Origin: an uncultured Ruminococcus sp.
GTDB lineage: Bacteria; Bacillota; Clostridia; Oscillospirales; Acutalibacteraceae
Reading direction: 5' to 3'
DNA: 64,000 bases
Assembly: GCA_904393835.1 (NCBI GenBank)
Contig: CAJFNC010000007.1
Location: 1-64,000 of the forward strand
Shown here: positions 60,734 through 64,000 of the stretch, in pieces
Layout: each line of letters opens with the position of its first letter
Position numbering within the stretch: position 1 is the stretch's first letter
The notes under the pieces: generated by a model
What the model was told of the DNA's origin: nothing
Seen by the model: only the letters and a program-made list of their open reading frames with translations
Databases searched by the model: none
Program-made: the position numbers and the translations under genes

Positions 60734-62002
60734 TTAAATTTTATTATTTCCGTACTCGTAATTATTGATAAGCATACTTTCAATACGCAAAAGCCTGTTA
60801 TATTTACTCACGCGGTCTGTCCTGCACGGAGCACCGGTTTTTATATATCCTGAATTTACTGCAACTGCTATATCTGCAATAGTAGTATCCTCTGTTTCAC
60901 CGCTTCTGTGAGAAATTATCGTCTTGTACCCTGAATGATGCGCTGTAGTAATAGTTTTCATCGTTTCGGTAAGAGTACCGATTTGATTAATTTTGACAAG
61001 TATGCTGTTTGCGGCTTTTTCATTTATTCCCTTGTTGAGCCGTTTGGTATTCGTAACAAATAAATCATCGCCGACTAAATTGATTTTACTGCCGAGTTCA
61101 GCCGTTATTTTTGTCCAGCCGCTCCAGTCATCCTCAGATAATGGATCTTCAATTGAAATTATCGGATACTTTGCAATAAGCGTTTTGAAATAATCAATCA
61201 AGTTTTCGGTTGTATATTCAATATTTCTTTTAGGCAAGTGATATTTTCCGTCCTTACACCACTCAGACGCGGCGGCGTCAAGGGCTATTTTTACACTGTC
61301 GGTATTATAACCAGCAAGATTTATCGCTTTTATTATATATTCGATTGCCTGTTCGTCGTTTTCAAGGTCAGGCGCAAAGCCTCCCTCGTCACCCACCGCT
61401 GTACTTAGTCCTTTTTCTTTGAGCAATTTTCCCAAGGTATGGTAAATTTCGGAGCATTGCCGTAAACCCTCGGAAAAGCAACAGGCACCCACAGGCATTA
61501 TCATAAATTCCTGAATATCAATATTATTGGACGCATGAGCGCCTCCGTTTAGTATATTCATCATAGGCACAGGCATTTTAACTGTATAAACGCCGCCGAG
61601 ATACCTGTAAAGCGGAAGTTTGAGATAACGTGCAGCCGTTCTTGCGCAGGCAAGCGATACGGATAGTATTGCATTCGCGCCGAGTTTTTCTTTATTTTCG
61701 GTTGCGTCAAGTTCAATCATTTTTTGATCAATTGCGCATTGGTCAAACGGAGAATCGTCAATTAATGCCGGCGCAATTATTTTATTGATGTTATCGACGG
61801 CTTTTTTAACGCCTTTTCCCATATAACGAGATTTATCATTATCCCGTAATTCTATGGCTTCATACGCTCCCGTTGACGCGCCGGACGGAACGGACGCTTT
61901 TGCTGTTGTGCCGTCGGATAAAAATATCTGCGCTTCTACTGTCGGATTACCTCTGGAGTCAATTATTTCCCTGCCCGTAACTTTTTCAATAGTAATTTTC
62001 AT
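60734..62002 (-). CDS. eno: Enolase
   Basis: Glycolytic 2-phosphoglycerate dehydratase, 422 residues from the ATG at 62002 (GGAGGTAAAGTTT in front). Seen: [65 protein letters not shown], metal ligands in [21 protein letters not shown] and VGDDLFVTN, catalytic Lys in [14 protein letters not shown], and [15 protein letters not shown]. Complete. It stands apart from gapA/pgk/tpi/pgm, which usually accompany it. A secretory role is not indicated. Confidence 0.97.
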   Translation of the reverse strand: MKITIEKVTGREIIDSRGNPTVEAQIFLSDGTTAKASVPSGASTGAYEAIELRDNDKSRYMGKGVKKAVDNINKIIAPALIDDSPFDQCAIDQKMIELDATENKEKLGANAILSVSLACARTAARYLKLPLYRYLGGVYTVKMPVPMMNILNGGAHASNNIDIQEFMIMPVGACCFSEGLRQCSEIYHTLGKLLKEKGLSTAVGDEGGFAPDLENDEQAIEYIIKAINLAGYNTDSVKIALDAAASEWCKDGKYHLPKRNIEYTTENLIDYFKTLIAKYPIISIEDPLSEDDWSGWTKITAELGSKINLVGDDLFVTNTKRLNKGINEKAANSILVKINQIGTLTETMKTITTAHHSGYKTIISHRSGETEDTTIADIAVAVNSGYIKTGAPCRTDRVSKYNRLLRIESMLINNYEYGNNKI

Positions 62003-62112
62003 AAACTTTACCTCCAAAAATATTTTTGGCGAAAATGTCATAAATATTCATATATGTGTCACGGACAAAAAATTTGCATATATTATTATAGAAAAAGTAA
62101 GGAGGAATAATT

Positions 62113-62418
62113 ATGGAACTTGTTGACTATACGGTTAGGCCGGGCAATACTTTATTCGGTATAGCCCAATTTTTCAGAACTACCGTAGCAGATATTTTAA
62201 AATACAACAATATTCAAAATCCGTCGGAAATATATGTTGGTCAAACTTTAAAAATCCCCGCAGATTCCAATGAACCTGAGTACTATACCGTTCGTCCGGG
62301 CGATAGTTTGTGGAACATTGCTCAGAGATACAACACAACGGTTGCGCAGCTTTCGAGAATTAACGGCATTTATAATCCCAACGTTTTATATCCCGGACAG
62401 ACGTTAAGGCTAAAATAA
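62113..62418 (+). CDS. Small protein of two LysM domains, no signal peptide
   Basis: A 101-residue protein that is just two LysM repeats: DYTVRPGNTLFGIAQFFRTT to about residue 51 and YYTVRPGDSLWNIAQRYNTT from about residue 57. LysM binds GlcNAc-containing peptidoglycan or chitin. It lacks export signal, spacer and catalytic part. Leaderless LysM proteins in spore formers, such as SafA, reach the spore cortex/coat border from the mother cell, so a spore role is likely but not shown. AAGGAGGAATAATT precedes the ATG. Confidence 0.88.
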   Translation: MELVDYTVRPGNTLFGIAQFFRTTVADILKYNNIQNPSEIYVGQTLKIPADSNEPEYYTVRPGDSLWNIAQRYNTTVAQLSRINGIYNPNVLYPGQTLRLK

Positions 62419-62440
62419 ACGGACCTTTACGGTCCGTTTA
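62416..62440. terminator. Bidirectional terminator between converging genes
   Basis: TAAACGGACC and GGTCCGTTTA pair around five bases. The LysM stop codon is part of the first arm. Confidence 0.8.
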
Positions 62441-62448
62441 CATAACTG

Positions 62449-62817
62449 TTATTCAAATTTTGAAAGATATTCATCTATCTGCTGCTTATCAATCAAACCT
62501 AAGTCATCACATCCGGCGAGATATTCATTGTGATGCCTTACTTCATGATGCAGAATCTTTACAAGGTTTTTATAGAGCATATCATCACTAAGGTACCCGT
62601 AAACTTTAGCAATTGAACCGTAGTAAAACACGATTGCGTTACCGAGTGAATTTTGTATATACTCTCCCAAAATGAATAAATCGTTATTCCTTGCCTTTGG
62701 ATGGATTTTGGTTTGCGGAAGCAGCGAGATACCAGCGTTTAAGTCCCTGTAAAGCTCATAGGGCATTGAATCCGCTATTTCATCGAGCATTTGGGCACAT
62801 TTTTCAAAATCTATCAT
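62449..62817 (-). CDS. Zincin-like metallopeptidase family protein
   Basis: A 122-residue protein of the small zincin family (DUF1025/Zincin_1 type). The metal motif is HHEVRHHNEYLAG, an HExxH, with a further acidic stretch behind. Upstream FILGEYIQNSLGNAIVFYYG forms the sheet typical of the family. No proteolytic activity is established for this group. It begins 12 bases after the rpoD stop and has a poor ribosome binding site, so it may be translated at low level from the dnaG-rpoD message. Confidence 0.75.
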   Translation of the reverse strand: MIDFEKCAQMLDEIADSMPYELYRDLNAGISLLPQTKIHPKARNNDLFILGEYIQNSLGNAIVFYYGSIAKVYGYLSDDMLYKNLVKILHHEVRHHNEYLAGCDDLGLIDKQQIDEYLSKFE

Positions 62818-62829
62818 CTTAAAACAAAA

Positions 62830-63927
62830 TCAGTCAATATAATCTTTTAATTTTCTGCTTCTTGACGGATGGCGGAGCTTTCTGAGTGCTTTTGCCTCAA
62901 TCTGACGTATTCTTTCTCTTGTAACGCCAAACTCAGCGCCGACCTCTTCAAGTGTTCTGCTTCTTCCGTCCTCAAGTCCGAAGCGAAGTCTTAAAACCTT
63001 ATTTTCTCTGGGAGTAAGAGTTGACAAAACTTCCGACAGCTGTTCTCTGAGCATTGTATGCGACGCTGCGTCAGCAGGCGCGGGAGCATCATTGTCCGGA
63101 ATAAAGTCGCCGAGGTGGCTGTCCTCTTCCTCGCCGATTGGTGTTTCGAGTGATACGGGCTCCTGAGCAACTCTCATAATCTCCCTTACTTTATCAACAG
63201 GCATATCTATCTCAGAAGCAATTTCATCTGCTGAGGGCTCGTGACCGTTTTGGTGCAGAAGCTGGCTTTGTACTTTTTTAACCTTGTTAATGGTTTCTAC
63301 CATATGCACAGGGATTCTGATTGTACGTGCCTGGTCGGCAATTGCGCGGGTAATTGCCTGACGAATCCACCATGTTGCGTAGGTAGAAAACTTAAAGCCT
63401 TTTTTATAGTCGAATTTCTCTACTGCTTTGATTAAGCCGAGGTTGCCTTCCTGAATAAGATCCAAAAATTGCATTCCGCGTCCCAGATAACGCTTTGCAA
63501 TACTTACTACAAGTCTGAGGTTAGCTTCAGATAATCTCTGTTTTGCCTTTACATCTCCGTCGGCAATACGAATTGCAAGCTCTATTTCCTCATCCGATGT
63601 TAAGAGCGGGACTCTGCCTATTTCTTTAAGATAAACTTTAACGGGATCATCAATTGTAACTCCCGGATCGGCAGCAACGGCATGTTCATTTTCTTCGCTT
63701 TTTGTGTCAAAATCAAGGTCAATATCATCAATTTTGATGTCATCCATATCTTCAACAATCTTAATGCCGTGTGATTCAATATCATCATAGAGCTTTTCGA
63801 GCTGGTCGGGTTCAAAGTCAATTTCACCGATCGCATCAAGAATATCCTGATTTGATAACTGACCCTTTTGTTTACCAAGCTCCAAAAGTTCTTTTACTAC
63901 TGATTTTTTATCCTGCTGTCCTGTCAT
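62830..63927 (-). CDS. rpoD: Primary RNA polymerase sigma factor (RpoD/SigA)
   Basis: A 365-residue sigma-70 of SigA type. Seen: short region 1.1 (to about 85, acidic), region 1.2-2 ([61 protein letters not shown] with -10 recognition [16 protein letters not shown]), region 3 ([12 protein letters not shown]) and region 4 ([40 protein letters not shown]) which reads the -35 element. The frequent TTGACA/TATAAT promoters in the window fit this factor. It follows dnaG by 22 bases, the standard order. Confidence 0.98.
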   Translation of the reverse strand: MTGQQDKKSVVKELLELGKQKGQLSNQDILDAIGEIDFEPDQLEKLYDDIESHGIKIVEDMDDIKIDDIDLDFDTKSEENEHAVAADPGVTIDDPVKVYLKEIGRVPLLTSDEEIELAIRIADGDVKAKQRLSEANLRLVVSIAKRYLGRGMQFLDLIQEGNLGLIKAVEKFDYKKGFKFSTYATWWIRQAITRAIADQARTIRIPVHMVETINKVKKVQSQLLHQNGHEPSADEIASEIDMPVDKVREIMRVAQEPVSLETPIGEEEDSHLGDFIPDNDAPAPADAASHTMLREQLSEVLSTLTPRENKVLRLRFGLEDGRSRTLEEVGAEFGVTRERIRQIEAKALRKLRHPSRSRKLKDYID

Positions 63928-63949
63928 AGTACAACATTCCTTTCCCTTA

Positions 63950-64000
63950 TCACTGCTTATTTTTCCTTATTTTTTTAAGATAGTCATTGATTTGCTCAGA
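63950..64000 (-). CDS. dnaG: DNA primase, last 16 codons
   Basis: The end of a leftward frame, [16 protein letters not shown] followed by TGA, enters from the right edge. The lysine-rich helical end and the position 22 bases before rpoD agree with the conserved dnaG-rpoD operon. Nothing in these few residues is diagnostic in itself. Confidence 0.7.
   Translation of the reverse strand, partial: SEQINDYLKKIRKNKQ

Noticed and set aside
62050..62098. Sigma-K promoter before the LysM gene (CATATATTA)
   Set aside because: The -10-like match is present, but no AC element lies at 16-17 bases, so the call would rest on AT-rich chance agreement.

Overview
The window looks like chromosome of an anaerobic, spore-forming, low-GC Firmicute of the Ruminococcaceae/Oscillospiraceae type. 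The reasons are AT-rich DNA, AGGAGG-type ribosome binding sites, a flavodiiron protein, sporulation genes (cwlJ/gerQ, spoIIM-like, bofA-like) and starch enzymes and surface proteins that carry dockerin modules. Dockerin-bearing pullulanases with starch-binding and MucBP modules suggest a relative of the resistant-starch degrader Ruminococcus bromii. That placement is an inference from gene content only.

Layout. 1-1741: edge of a prophage or prophage remnant (start of a minor capsid gene, a portal gene, and a 47-codon chimera joining the start of a terminase small subunit to what looks like the end of a large subunit). 1768-5304: a BspA-type leucine-rich repeat protein, 1.2 kb of AT-rich DNA without genes, then the spore germination pair cwlJ-gerQ. 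5264-12216: the purine operon purE-F-M-N-O-H(C-terminal half)-D, read leftward from one strong promoter; IMP cyclohydrolase is supplied by an archaeal-type PurO because PurH has only its transformylase half. 12293-16624: membrane proteins (CmpB-like, SPFH/NfeD pair), a DUF4364 protein, a BofA-like protein and secG. 16672-24404: a divergent type IIA topoisomerase pair, uvrB under an SOS-type promoter, radC and pyrE. 24571-26194: an SOS-controlled Y-family polymerase with a small partner gene.

26185-33555: a five-gene membrane/envelope operon led by a SpoIIM-like protein, proC, and a large SH3b/Ig-like lysozyme. 33572-35577: a three-gene cluster of unknown role (DUF5685-like, J-domain protein, membrane protein). 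35727-41290: HAD phosphatase, Cys-rich possible coat protein, serine hydrolase lipoprotein, PcrA helicase and a DUF4358 lipoprotein. 41332-41620: tRNA-Pro(CGG) and tRNA-Gln(CTG). 41732-45182: CorC-like protein, helicase loader and DnaD protein. 45323-50954: TSCPD protein, SseB-like protein, a lipoprotein alpha-amylase, a GT2-GtrA glycosyltransferase and a flavodiiron protein.

51099-60504 is a starch and cell-surface island: two tandem leucine-rich repeat proteins ending in dockerins, a secreted pullulanase with an internal dockerin, and a second pullulanase held by a C-terminal membrane segment. With the lipoprotein amylase at 46481 the cell would have three ways of presenting alpha-glucan hydrolases: lipid anchor, membrane helix and dockerin-cohesin. 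60685-64000: enolase, a LysM protein, a zincin-like protein, rpoD, and the last codons of dnaG, in the usual dnaG-rpoD order.

All starts were re-read from the sequence and moved where a ribosome binding site favours an inner codon. Family names come from recalled motifs and none was checked by a search.
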